Part shown: piece after piece, positions 51,301 to 58,217 of the stretch
Layout: every line of letters begins with the position of its first letter
How positions within the stretch are numbered: the stretch's first letter is position 1
Assembly (NCBI GenBank): GCA_038852315.1
Contig: JAWCKF010000009.1
Coordinates: forward strand, 1-58,217
Origin: COMBO-56-21 sp038852315
GTDB lineage: Archaea; Thermoplasmatota; Thermoplasmata; UBA10834
DNA: 58,217 nt
Direction of reading: 5' to 3'
The notes under the pieces: model-generated
The model's database searches: none
What the model saw: the letters and a program-made list of their open reading frames with translations, nothing else
Told to the model about the DNA's origin: nothing
Position numbers and translations under genes: made by a program

Positions 51301-53294
51301 TCGTTCTCGAAGGCGATCTTCTCCTGCTCGAACGCGTTCCTCTCTTCAATCAGCCTCTGCCTCGCCTGCTGAACCTCTCTCTCAAACGCCGCCTTCTCAT
51401 CGTTCAGGTCCGCGCTGAACTGCTCCGCCTCGCTGCGTATCTGTTCGATCTCGGCTTCGGCTGCCTTCAGCCTCTTCTCGCGCTCCTCTAGTTCTGCCCT
51501 GAGCTTCTGGAGGTTCGCGCTGCCGTCCTTCAGCTGGGCCTCTAGCTCGTTCAGCGCCCTCGTCCTGGCCTCGCTCTCCCTGGCGAGCCTCTCCTCATCC
51601 GCCCGGATCTTCTCCTCGCGCTTCTGCAGGTCAGCGGAGCGCTTCGCAACATCCGCCTGGAGCTTCTCCATCTCTTCGAGGATCCTCTTGTGCTCTTTCT
51701 CCAGCTGCTCTTCCTTTGCGCGGACGGCCGCGTCCAGAGCCGCCGCCTTCTCGAGGGCCTGCTTCGCGTCCGCCTCACGCACAGCGAGCTCCTTCTCCCA
51801 CTTGTCCAGCTCGTCGGACTTCGCCGCGAGCGTCCTGTCCCTCTCGTTGAGCGCACTCTCTTGACCAACGAGTTTCGTTTTCAAAAGCTCGAGCTCATGC
51901 GTGAGCTTCGTGACCGCTTCCTCCCTCTGGGCGACGTCTGCGAGCTCGCGGTCCAGCTCCGCTCTTCTAGCGTTCAGCTCGTCCTCGTGTTCCTTCCTGA
52001 GCCTCTCGATGTCTTTCCTCTCGGTTTCGAGCGATGCACGTGCCTTCTCAAGCTCGACCTTGTCGAGAGCGATCGCGTGCTCCCGCTCCTCCAGCTTCTT
52101 CTCCCTCAGCCTCTGCTCCTCGGCCACCCGTTCCAGCGCGGCCTCCCTTTCCTGGAGGGCGGCGAGCCGTGCCTCTGCCGCGCGTTTGTCGGCCTCCACA
52201 CCAGCCATGAGCTCCGAGAGCTTCTTGCGTTCAGCCTCGAGGGCCTTCTTCTCGTTCTGAATCTCAAAGAGTTTCTGCTCGGTCTTGAGGCCGACTATCC
52301 TGTCAAGCTGCTGATACCTCGATTCGATTTCCCTCTCCATCATCTCGAGGTTGGCCTTCTTCGAGTCGAGCGCCTGCATCTCCTTGGCGAGCTTCGCCCT
52401 GACCTTCGAGGTGAGGTCCGCCTCCTCCTTCGTCAGCCTTATCCTGAAGCTCTCGAGCTCCTTCCGGGTCTGCCTCACCCGAACGAGGGTCTGCCTGACC
52501 TCGAGCCTCTCCTTTTCGAGCTCCTGGCGGTCGAGCGCCAGTCGTTGCGCCTCCGCGGTGAGCTTCTCAGCCTGCATCCTGAGCCTGCGCTTCTCCTCCT
52601 CCAGCCTCTCGGCCTCGACCAGCAACTCGTCCTGCTTTAGCTCTGCGATGACCTTGGATTCTGTCTCGATAGCGGGAATGGGAGGCACGGACACGCCCTC
52701 TGCAGAGAAGACCTCCAGCTCCCTCTGGATGGAGGCGAGCTTGCTCGGTTCCAGCGTCGACGACTTCAGCGAGATGATTCCGATGCCTTTGTGGACGGCT
52801 ATGATGTCCTTGACCGTCTGTATGAGTCGCAGCACGCTCACGAACTTGTTGTTCGTGATTATGTACTCCAGCGAGTCAATCAGGACTACCTGGCCGCCAC
52901 CTTCCTCCATGAACCTTCGGACGGTGAGCGTCAGGCGCTCCAGGTCCTTCGGGCCTATCGCCTCGTCGCTCATCGCGTTTGTGAGCCAGTAGACAGGCGT
53001 GTCTCCCAGTGGCAGGCTCTTCCTGAGGTTCTTTGGGTAAGTCCTGGAGATGACCATGCCACGCATGCCCTTCGATACCGCGGACAGGAAAAGGGAATAG
53101 GCTACCTCAGGGCGCTCTTCCTCCACAAGATAGGTTACTGACTGCTCCAAATCCCTAACGGGACGAGCATCTGACTCAGGGGCGGGCGCAGCTGGCTGTT
53201 CCGGCCCCGCGTCTCCCTTGGGCGGACTCATCTCATCGGGCGGGGCGACGGACTGCTTTGCCGCGCTCTCTTTCGCCTTGTCTCGGAGGCCCAT
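48372..53294 (-). CDS. Giant DUF835 / coiled-coil protein
   Basis: A 1640-residue protein. Residues about 1-45 are polar and Pro-rich; about 48-200 form a DUF835 domain (LEQSVTYLVEEERPEVAYSLF, GDTPVYWLTNAM, QVVLIDSLEYIITNNKFVSVL); from about 210 to 1630 follows nearly unbroken heptad sequence rich in Glu, Arg, Ala, Lys and Leu, with few prolines. If one continuous coil, it would extend roughly 200 nm, a large fraction of a cell. No signal or membrane segment. The DUF835 part resembles the C-terminal domain of the IleRS at 23144. A TATA box at 53357-53365 gives it its own promoter. DUF835 is thought to be a ligand- or protein-binding sensor fold; function unknown. Confidence 0.92.
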   Translation of the reverse strand: MGLRDKAKESAAKQSVAPPDEMSPPKGDAGPEQPAAPAPESDARPVRDLEQSVTYLVEEERPEVAYSLFLSAVSKGMRGMVISRTYPKNLRKSLPLGDTPVYWLTNAMSDEAIGPKDLERLTLTVRRFMEEGGGQVVLIDSLEYIITNNKFVSVLRLIQTVKDIIAVHKGIGIISLKSSTLEPSKLASIQRELEVFSAEGVSVPPIPAIETESKVIAELKQDELLVEAERLEEEKRRLRMQAEKLTAEAQRLALDRQELEKERLEVRQTLVRVRQTRKELESFRIRLTKEEADLTSKVRAKLAKEMQALDSKKANLEMMEREIESRYQQLDRIVGLKTEQKLFEIQNEKKALEAERKKLSELMAGVEADKRAAEARLAALQEREAALERVAEEQRLREKKLEEREHAIALDKVELEKARASLETERKDIERLRKEHEDELNARRAELDRELADVAQREEAVTKLTHELELLKTKLVGQESALNERDRTLAAKSDELDKWEKELAVREADAKQALEKAAALDAAVRAKEEQLEKEHKRILEEMEKLQADVAKRSADLQKREEKIRADEERLARESEARTRALNELEAQLKDGSANLQKLRAELEEREKRLKAAEAEIEQIRSEAEQFSADLNDEKAAFEREVQQARQRLIEERNAFEQEKIAFENERNDTLRQIEEAQREIDEKVAKLQEERKEIDEKALSVEEMRTILNQRASDVAASELKMAEERVALDGLRRQLNKKKDELDAMEKELQMKQENLQATAEMLQQTKATFEERERILREQLASSESERKALEEKRQALEDSFQRFEAEKAELDERAHEVATQQLELEQWKQQLDEISDTLKAKEEALLNREAQLSSREAAAQRAQEEAEKLSEALARERAKLESDFNAKFSDLEDREKRLAAEAASLEAVRNRMTITEQEASRRQQELLSMQADLESRTQKLAEAEAAVEGAKKAIAEQVELLRADKQSLAQQKDDLAREWETLRAEKDRMQKEIDKAWADLEAAKQDLEERVAQMEERSNSLLEREKRLEAAQGELSRRMAELEGKEKEVAGRESGIVERERDIASREDALEKLQTELEQRRAQLAEKEHVVLQKSEMVEAKIREADSEIAKARERLAAASAELERRSQELMAKEVALQNLESSLREREGAIAAKESEVRAQLESETERVRVVAAEAARMREALDKERAELEQARDDLSKRAHELEARESKLAEEARRLQELGAELARSSDSIERKRAELQEAERSLAASKEEVRAQETALEAERAKIAATLRSLDERAKNLAERERQISAEAGRLTGRQAELDKMAAELEEARQALENTKDELARAQETLQAKQATLESQAAQTLSAINEIEQREAELAKREAHVADSIAQLERREKALLAREQEAERSLTEMRSLADVVALEKEELRAREEDLKVRTAALEKSVREFEQLQAELERERELLRQKDSGLEQLRQELEKWRLELIARREKLEEEVRERAEAIAREAAGVTKAREALAQTEESLASREAELRSLYEELRARERDLETKERTLTVEMERIERERSEVQDMWEKLEASKSGLEKLVDEKVVAELERRKHELDEMYLKLAEREEALRKDEQRLESEWERLHSIEEELTGLARVLKSKEDELKKLEGAPAESH

Positions 53295-53356
53295 GGTCTG
53301 CCAGCTCCTCAGTCACCGTTGGGAGTCTCGGGGGTGTGATGATATTGGGTTTCTCG

Positions 53357-53365
53357 TTATATAAT
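53357..53365 (-). promoter_or_regulatory. TATA box of the giant DUF835 gene
   Basis: Minus-strand TTATATAAC about 65 nt before ATG 53294, inside the 91-nt gap to the upstream coiled-coil gene. Confidence 0.6.
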
Positions 53366-53385
53366 TGATTACAGTCAGATATCGG

Positions 53386-54666
53386 TCATATCTTCAGCCT
53401 ATCCAACACCTTTTCATAAAGGGCGAAATCGTCCGACTTGGAGAACCGGTCTATCACTTCCTCGGGGAGCTGCCCGAGCAGCTGGTCGAGTACCTTCAGG
53501 AGTCTGCGCAGGTCCTCGTCTACGAAGGCCGCCTCGGAGATCTTCTTCTGGAGCTCCACCTTCTCCATTATCAAGTCCGCTATCTGTGCCTCCAGGTCCG
53601 ATATGGCGGTGCCCAAGTCGCCCTCGGCCGCCTCTATCTCTGCCTCCGTAGGAGCCTCACCGGTCCTGTGCCGGATTATGGAGGATTTCAGGCCCTCAAC
53701 CATCTTCCTGAGCCTCTCGCGCTCTTCCCTCCATGCCGATGCCGCCTCCTCTCTCTCGGATTCGGTCCTGGCCCCGACTGCGGCGGCGCGCAGCCTTTCC
53801 AACTCGGCCCTCTCCTCCTCAAGCTTCGCCAGGCGCGACTTCAGCTCCTCCTCTTGCATATCAAGCTGCTTCTTCTTCTGAGCATAGGCCTGGATCTTCC
53901 TGTCGACCATCTGCTCCTTTGCAGCCAACTGCTCCTCTCGCGCCTTGAGTTCTGCGAGCTCCTTCTCCTTGGCCTCAAGCTTCATCCTCAACGCCTTTGC
54001 GGCGAGTCCACGCTCCCTCGTCTCCTCGCCGATCTCAACGGATCCCATGAGATCTGTTATCTGGTCCGAAAGCGCCTCCATGTGCGCCTGAAGCATCGTG
54101 ATGTCCGCCATCTCGTCTGCGAGCGCCACGATCTCCTTCTCTATCTCCTCAGCTGTCGCCGAGGCCCCCTCCATGGCGCCTATCTGCGCCAGACGAGCCT
54201 TCTCGGCCTCGATGCGCTTCTGCATCCTCTCGAGCATCTGCGACCGGTTCTGCATCAACTCGATGACGCTCTCCTTGAGTTCCGATAACCTCTTCAGCCG
54301 CTCGGGTGGCTGTACGCCGGCGGCCTGTTCCGGGGAGGCGGGGGTCTCGGCCACATGTGCCGCTGGCTGAGCAGGTTTGTCCTCGGGCTTAGGCGTACCG
54401 CCCCACTCGATGAGCTTCACCAGGAACTGGTCATCCTTGCTCCTGTCAGGAGGTGCTACGGCCTTCACCTTGAACCTCAGGCCGCACTTGGGGCATGCTG
54501 GCGTCCCCAACGCGATGACCTGAGAGCACTTTGGGCACAAGAATGCCTTGACCTCTTCAGTCAGCTCGGAGAGACACCCAGGGCATCTGCTGACCCCTGC
54601 CTCCAGCAGCTGGAAGCAGGACATGCAGTAGCTTTCTCCGGTCCTCGTCACGCCTTTGGATGCCAA
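53386..54666 (-). CDS. Double zinc-ribbon / coiled-coil protein
   Basis: A 426-residue protein starting at TTG 54666, with AAGGAG about 9 nt upstream. Two zinc ribbons open it: CMSCFQLL...CPGC (about 14-34) and CPKCSQVI...CPKCG (about 44-62). A Pro/Ala linker (about 85-115) leads to a long coiled coil (about 120-360) and a short C-terminal helical part with LLGQLPEEVIDRFSKSDDF. It lies directly upstream of the giant DUF835 gene on the same strand and may interact with it through the coiled coil. Function unknown. Confidence 0.85.
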   Translation of the reverse strand: MASKGVTRTGESYCMSCFQLLEAGVSRCPGCLSELTEEVKAFLCPKCSQVIALGTPACPKCGLRFKVKAVAPPDRSKDDQFLVKLIEWGGTPKPEDKPAQPAAHVAETPASPEQAAGVQPPERLKRLSELKESVIELMQNRSQMLERMQKRIEAEKARLAQIGAMEGASATAEEIEKEIVALADEMADITMLQAHMEALSDQITDLMGSVEIGEETRERGLAAKALRMKLEAKEKELAELKAREEQLAAKEQMVDRKIQAYAQKKKQLDMQEEELKSRLAKLEEERAELERLRAAAVGARTESEREEAASAWREERERLRKMVEGLKSSIIRHRTGEAPTEAEIEAAEGDLGTAISDLEAQIADLIMEKVELQKKISEAAFVDEDLRRLLKVLDQLLGQLPEEVIDRFSKSDDFALYEKVLDRLKI

Positions 54667-54753
54667 GACTCAGAGCTCCTTCTGCGCGGCCACGTTTGTG
54701 CCGCCTTTCGGCCCCGCGCGCGTAGCGTGAGGGGCTGAGAGTTAGTGTCGTCA

Positions 54754-55275
54754 TCAGGCGTGGTATCTCTCGTACATCACAAGGTCCTCGAGGTTCTTCC
54801 TCGGGGTCCTCTCGGGCACCTCGGCCGGGTACCCCAACGGGGTCAACGCCACTACTCTGATGTCCTCGGGTATGCCGAGTATCTCCTTGACCTTCTCCTC
54901 CTTGAACGCGCCTATCCAACAGGTGCCCAGACCCTTAGAGTGGGCGACAAGGGTAAGATGGTCTAGCGCAACTGATGCGTCGATCACGTGGGAATTCATG
55001 TAACCCCCGATCGTTGGGAAAGCCTCGTCGGGCACGCCGCACGCAACAAGCACTACGGGCGCCTCCGCGATGAACTTCTGGCCGTTGCACGCCCCCGCAA
55101 GCCTGAGCTTCGTCTGTTCGTCCAAGACAACGATGATTCGCCAAGGCTGTGCGTTGTCTGCGGATGGCGCAAGCCTCGCTGCGTTCAGGACCTCCTTCAG
55201 GAGGGCCTCCGGGATCGGGGCCTGCTTGTACCTCCTGATGCTCCTCCTAGTCTTGATGGCCTCCATCAAGTCCAT
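54754..55275 (-). CDS. Nitroreductase-family flavoprotein
   Basis: FMN-dependent oxidoreductase of about 173 residues starting MDLMEAIKTRRSIRRYK, with the flavin phosphate-binding Arg-Ser-x-Arg, ARLAPSADNAQPWR and the C-terminal GTCWIGAF and ALTPLGYPAE motifs. ATG 55275 is chosen because a TATA-like GTTAATACC lies about 30 nt upstream; an in-frame start 42 nt earlier overlaps that promoter. Family members reduce nitro groups, quinones or other acceptors with NAD(P)H. Substrate unknown; the gene stands alone. Confidence 0.9.
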   Translation of the reverse strand: MDLMEAIKTRRSIRRYKQAPIPEALLKEVLNAARLAPSADNAQPWRIIVVLDEQTKLRLAGACNGQKFIAEAPVVLVACGVPDEAFPTIGGYMNSHVIDASVALDHLTLVAHSKGLGTCWIGAFKEEKVKEILGIPEDIRVVALTPLGYPAEVPERTPRKNLEDLVMYERYHA

Positions 55276-55402
55276 CAGGTCACGCGTCAAGTAAACTGAG
55301 TGAGGTGGTATTAACACTTTCTTGTCATTTCGGAATCTGATAATGATGTGCCAGCGCTGCGCAGCAGGCCTTTGCTGGAACGGGCATAGCGGTTGGTACG
55401 GC

Positions 55403-55795
55403 CTAATCCAGCTTTATCAGTGTCGATGTGCGGTTGACACCAGGGAGCTTCCTTATCTCGTCTACGCGCCGGTTGAGCTCATCCAGGTTGTCAGCCCTCA
55501 GTCTTACGGCGACGTCGAAGTCTCCGCTGCACTCGAAAACCATGTCTGACATCTGTCTGGCTTTCTCCTTTACGGCCGGCGTCTTGTCCACCTGGGTATC
55601 TATGAGAACTATCCCCTCGACGCCGACAGGCTTGGTCTCGACAGTAAATCTCCTGATCACGCCGTCCCGAAGCAACTTCTCGATCCTTGCCCTGACTGCC
55701 CTCTCCGTCAGGTTCACATGTCTCGCTATCTCGGTGTTCTTCATCCTGGCGTTTTCGCGCAGGAGATTGATTATCCTGGTATCAATCTCGTCCAT
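55403..55795 (-). CDS. Lrp/AsnC-family transcription regulator
   Basis: A 130-residue regulator with an N-terminal winged helix (MDEIDTRIINLLRENARMKNTEIARHVNLTERAVRARIEKL, about 1-50) and a C-terminal RAM effector domain ending VNRTSTLIKLD. Family members bind amino acids and often control amino acid and peptide metabolism. A perfect palindrome GGTATATACC lies 7 nt upstream of ATG 55795 and may be an autoregulatory operator. The targets may include the peptide and lysine genes in this window; this is inference. Confidence 0.9.
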   Translation of the reverse strand: MDEIDTRIINLLRENARMKNTEIARHVNLTERAVRARIEKLLRDGVIRRFTVETKPVGVEGIVLIDTQVDKTPAVKEKARQMSDMVFECSGDFDVAVRLRADNLDELNRRVDEIRKLPGVNRTSTLIKLD

Positions 55796-55801
55796 CGGCG
55801 G

Positions 55802-55811
55802 GGTATATACC
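55802..55811 (-). promoter_or_regulatory. Palindromic GGTATATACC next to the lrp start
   Basis: A perfect 10-bp palindrome 7-16 nt before ATG 55795. It is too near the start to be the usual TATA box of this ATG, so it is either an operator for autoregulation or the TATA box of a transcript starting inside the gene. Confidence 0.4.
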
Positions 55812-55841
55812 GTTCCTATTCTCGTACCTTTCGATGCGCAG

Positions 55842-56147
55842 TCACGGCTTCTCTGATTTCCATGCAGGGAGCTCCGCCAGCCTCTCTCTTGCAGCCTTTT
55901 CAGCTTCGGGCCTGCTCATCTTGAGTTCCTTCATGTAGTGCTGCGTGACCAGCCTTTCAAAGACTTCGACATAGCTCTTCATATGACCTGCCGAGTCAGC
56001 GCACGCCGGGCAAAGTTCGGTTATCTCCGAGGCTGCCTCACGCGGCGTGCGCTCCATCGGCATCCCGCAGCTCATACATCCGACCACATCCCTCATCTCC
56101 TCCCTGGCTTCAGACTTCGTGTGGATGCCCTTTCGACTCTTCGTCAT
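55842..56147 (-). CDS. Putative zinc-ribbon protein
   Basis: A protein of about 101 residues starting at ATG 56147, preceded by GGAGGAG at 6 nt; a longer reading from 56180 lacks such a site. It contains GCMSCGMPMERT...LCPACADS (four cysteines, about residues 24-47), matching a putative zinc-ribbon family whose members also end with a MS-x-PEAEKAARERLxxLPAWK segment, seen here as MSRPEAEKAARERLAELPAWK in two parts. Function is not established. Confidence 0.8.
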   Translation of the reverse strand: MTKSRKGIHTKSEAREEMRDVVGCMSCGMPMERTPREAASEITELCPACADSAGHMKSYVEVFERLVTQHYMKELKMSRPEAEKAARERLAELPAWKSEKP

Positions 56148-56241
56148 ATCGTACTCCTCCACTTGAACGGACACCGTCATACGTCGGTGAATAACAATCG
56201 ACGTACCACGACGTGAGGTAGCTGGCGATCAGTTATCAATC

Positions 56242-56892
56242 ATGATAGCCAGGTACCACAGTACATATCCTGGTAGCGTGGAATGGGTATCCGATCATCC
56301 TGGTATCATGCTGACCCAGATGCGTAGCGACACACCGCCTGTCTACAGATCGTATCCGAGCAATCAGCTGGACGACCTCATGTTCAAGATGATGCAGACG
56401 ATGGAGGTCATCAAGCTGCAGTTCAAGAGGCTTCGCTCCGAACTAGACGAAGTCAGGAGCTTGGAGCGTGCCTTCCAAGCCGGCGTTGCGAAGAGTGAGC
56501 GGCCTGGCCGCATACACGAGCCTCAGGAGCTGAGGACGGCCTTGTACGCAGACATCTCGTTGCTGCTGGAGAGCATCCACAGGACGAACGAGATCCTGCA
56601 AAGACTCAAGAGGTTAATGCCACATGACCCTGAGGTCGCGTCTCTCAGGAACAGGCACAGGAGATGGCTTAAGTCGTGCGAGGAGTTTCGCGGGCTCCTC
56701 AGCAGGTTCGACATGACTGATTACGGGGAGCTACAGGGATCCGTCTTCTGCATAAACGGGAAGTCCCTCGACTTCGGGGCAGAACTTGAAGCGAAGGCTG
56801 AGGCGCTCTTCAAAGACGTCATCTCGACGTGGGAGGAGGCCACCGAGAAGAAGAGGAAGATCCGTGAGCTGATCTCCCGCCGCGAGACTTGA
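56242..56892 (+). CDS. Hypothetical helical protein
   Basis: A 216-residue frame, mainly helical and charged, with LDDLMFKMMQTMEVIKLQFKRL (read as two segments) and LLLESIHRTNEILQRLKRL as likely coiled-coil stretches. The first 20-25 residues look unstructured; a TATA-like ACATATCC at 56263-56270 would favour a start at ATG 56308 or 56320. No known family was recognised. Codon use and GC bias in the third position resemble neighbouring genes, so it is probably real. Confidence 0.6.
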   Translation: MIARYHSTYPGSVEWVSDHPGIMLTQMRSDTPPVYRSYPSNQLDDLMFKMMQTMEVIKLQFKRLRSELDEVRSLERAFQAGVAKSERPGRIHEPQELRTALYADISLLLESIHRTNEILQRLKRLMPHDPEVASLRNRHRRWLKSCEEFRGLLSRFDMTDYGELQGSVFCINGKSLDFGAELEAKAEALFKDVISTWEEATEKKRKIRELISRRET

Positions 56893-56978
56893 AAGGCTGA
56901 AGGTCACCGAGCAGAAGACCAGGCGCGGCCTGGTTTTGGGCCCTCGTCTGTTCACTTCCGACTGTGGAGCCAGCTCAT

Positions 56979-57404
56979 CTAAAGTCGGCTCACGCGCTTC
57001 CCGAACACGGCTACAAGGATAGTGAGGATGCCGAGTACGAGGAAGACACCCGCGACGATCGAGACCCAAACCTTGACATCCTCAAAATCAAGCTCTGGAG
57101 CCAGTAGTCCAGCAAGGACGAACATGATGGAGATGACGTTAGCAAAGACAGCGAACAGCATCAGTATGAAGACACGGCGGATGTTTATTGCTATCGCTGT
57201 CATCGACTGGCTCATACTCTCGAGGATTTCCTGCTTTGTTGCCGCATCTCCTGGCTTGGTGGCGCTATCGGGCTTGGGAGCCTGCGAGGCGGAGGAGACT
57301 GGCTCAGCTTGCCCTTCGCCACCCAGTAGGGGGGCACCGCAGCGGCCGCAGAAGGCCACGTGGTCGGGATTAGATGCCCCGCAGCTGGAACATGTCTTGC
57401 TCAT
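56979..57404 (-). CDS. Zinc-ribbon membrane protein
   Basis: A 141-residue protein starting MSKTCSSCGASNPDHVAFCGRCGAPL: an N-terminal zinc ribbon (CxxC...CxxC, residues 5-24), a Pro/Ala/Ser linker and two hydrophobic segments (about 78-103 and 113-137). ATG 57404 is preceded by GAGGAGG; the longer open frame up to 57548 lacks conserved character. Many archaeal and bacterial proteins share this zinc_ribbon_2 plus membrane layout; function unknown. Confidence 0.8.
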   Translation of the reverse strand: MSKTCSSCGASNPDHVAFCGRCGAPLLGGEGQAEPVSSASQAPKPDSATKPGDAATKQEILESMSQSMTAIAINIRRVFILMLFAVFANVISIMFVLAGLLAPELDFEDVKVWVSIVAGVFLVLGILTILVAVFGKRVSRL

Positions 57405-57755
57405 TTTCCTCCTCTCGAAAAACTCTATCGAATCGGATGTATTTGAGAAACTAGGTGTCTTCTGCTTTGTGTTCGCTCTGGGCAAATGGGCTCTTGACCG
57501 CCCAGAAAGTGAGCCCGACGGGTGAATGGGCCCAACCGGACTCGGCAAGACGATACTGGCTAAATCCTATGAGGGCCTCCATAGAATTGAGGCTTTCTTG
57601 ACGGGAGAACGCAACAAAACCTTTTCCTCCTTTTCCGTCTGCGCCAAATGAACCGGAGGTATACCGGAATCATAGATGGCAAGGATTGTTGGGATTGCGG
57701 TCTGCACAGACCTAGAACGGCCGTTTATCCTCAATGGCCTTTTACTAGGCGAGGC
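57405..57755. other. Poorly explained region with a short P-loop frame
   Basis: Between two small membrane-protein genes. It holds the 41-codon frame at 57526-57651 and otherwise no supported gene; base composition is lower in GC than most of the window. Confidence 0.4.
57526..57651 (+). pseudogene. Short frame with a Walker A motif, possible ATPase remnant
   Basis: The 41-codon frame begins MGPTGLGKTILAKSYEG, a textbook Walker A motif as found in AAA+ ATPases or helicases, then runs to a stop after 41 codons without a Walker B. A stop codon lies directly before the ATG, so there is no upstream extension. It may be a decayed gene fragment or coincidence. Confidence 0.3.
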
Positions 57756-57968
57756 CTATGCACTTTTCTTCTTTCCCAGTACGATCCGTCCTACGATGAT
57801 CATCAGGATGCCCAATGCCATGAATGTTAATCCAAGTATGTCGGCTCTCAGACGTTCCTCCTGCGGTGTCGGAATACCGACGGTCGCCAGTAACACAAAG
57901 CCGAAGGCAGCTATCGCAATCCCGAAGATTACAAGCAGCCAACCGCCAATCCTTCGAACATCCGACAA
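57756..57968 (-). CDS. Small membrane protein
   Basis: About 70 residues from TTG 57968, which follows GGAGGGAG at good spacing; the open frame extends to ATG 58064 but the extra part is not convincing. Two hydrophobic segments (IGGWLLVIFGIAIAAFGFVL and GLTFMALGILMIIVGRIVL) are joined by a polar loop, and the C-terminus is GKKKSA, which should remain in the cytosol. Unknown function. Confidence 0.55.
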   Translation of the reverse strand: MSDVRRIGGWLLVIFGIAIAAFGFVLLATVGIPTPQEERLRADILGLTFMALGILMIIVGRIVLGKKKSA

Positions 57969-58104
57969 AGTTGAGCTACTCCCTCCGGTCCAGCAATAGC
58001 CTTTCCTCCCGATGAATGTTATGCTGAAGTGGTCCCCAGTCAATGTCGATAGACACTTCATCATTGAGGTTCTCTACGAAGCACTGGCCCTGCCTCCGGT
58101 CTGC

Positions 58105-58136
58105 GTCAGAAGGGGATTTGAACCCCGTTTTCTGAC
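58105..58136 (-). repeat. tRNA-like minihelix (T-arm plus acceptor-like stem)
   Basis: On the minus strand GTCAGAA pairs perfectly with TTCTGAC, and between them AAC-GGGG-TTCAAAT-CCCC forms a T-arm with the canonical TTCAAAT loop. D-arm and anticodon arm are absent. It is a tRNA-derived remnant, a mimic, or an element-end marker. Confidence 0.5.
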
Positions 58137-58217
58137 TGGCTCGATGTGAAAAGGTACAATAACAGCGTCATTATCGCGTTTCCGGAAGGGCGCGAAAATC
58201 CCTCGAAAACCTCTTTT

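Noticed and set aside
57648..57830. A 60-codon plus-strand frame with several cysteines
   Set aside because: It overlaps the better supported minus-strand membrane-protein gene and its cysteines do not form a regular zinc pattern.
1..58217. CRISPR arrays, insertion sequences with terminal repeats
   Set aside because: No regularly spaced repeats or paired terminal inverted repeats with transposase were seen; the only mobile-element signal is the Rep gene.

Overview
The window is GC-rich, gene-dense archaeal DNA. Archaeal markers include SRP54, TrmY, Rpo7 (RpoE'), Spt4, S24e, S27ae, FEN1, RNase Z, archaeal-type SAM synthetase, GTP-dependent dephospho-CoA kinase, TATA-box promoters with many leaderless starts, and intron-containing tRNA. 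DUF835 proteins, archaeal coiled-coil protein COG1340, a K+-independent H+-pyrophosphatase and the phosphomevalonate dehydratase (aconitase X) route suggest an uncultured Thermoplasmatota-like euryarchaeon outside the Thermoplasmatales proper. This placement is inference.

Layout. 1-1040: a partial rolling-circle replication (HUH) Rep gene directly downstream of the 3' end of tRNA-Ala(CGC), probably the edge of an integrated element. 1.1-9.3 kb: purB, trmY and srp54 with coiled-coil, zinc-ribbon and small winged-helix or Lrp-ligand-domain genes. 9.4-13.6 kb: H+-pyrophosphatase, then rpo7-spt4-DUF359-S24e-S27ae. 13.6-19.6 kb: a complete peptide ABC transporter on the minus strand. 20-23 kb: an EamA transporter, a tRNA-Arg(CCG) that appears to carry two introns, and the two phosphomevalonate dehydratase subunits, the small one fused to a Nudix hydrolase. 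23.1-27.3 kb: isoleucyl-tRNA synthetase with a C-terminal HhH/DUF835 extension. 27.5-32.5 kb: FEN1, Rpe, a major facilitator, RNase Z and DUF1028. 32.6-38.8 kb: a second pair of peptide ABC ATPases followed by an S58 aminopeptidase, an M20 peptidase and a D-aminoacylase. 38.9-48.4 kb: dapF, a six-gene minus-strand operon (aminotransferase, CoA-transferase A and B, DUF35, degenerate HMG-CoA synthase, thiolase) diverging from lysine 2,3-aminomutase, then SAM synthetase. 48.4-54.7 kb: a 1640-residue DUF835/coiled-coil protein and a zinc-ribbon/coiled-coil protein. 54.7-58.2 kb: nitroreductase, Lrp, small zinc-ribbon and membrane proteins, and a tRNA-like hairpin.

Together the genes describe a peptide- and amino-acid-degrading heterotroph: peptides are imported, trimmed (including D-amino acid derivatives), and amino acids such as lysine may be shunted through beta-amino acid intermediates to acyl-CoAs, while pyrophosphate is used to pump protons. 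The best candidates for something undescribed are the IleRS-DUF835 fusion and its giant DUF835 coiled-coil relative, the dehydratase-Nudix fusion, and the aminomutase / beta-amino acid / thiolase locus with a catalytically dead HMG-CoA synthase homologue.
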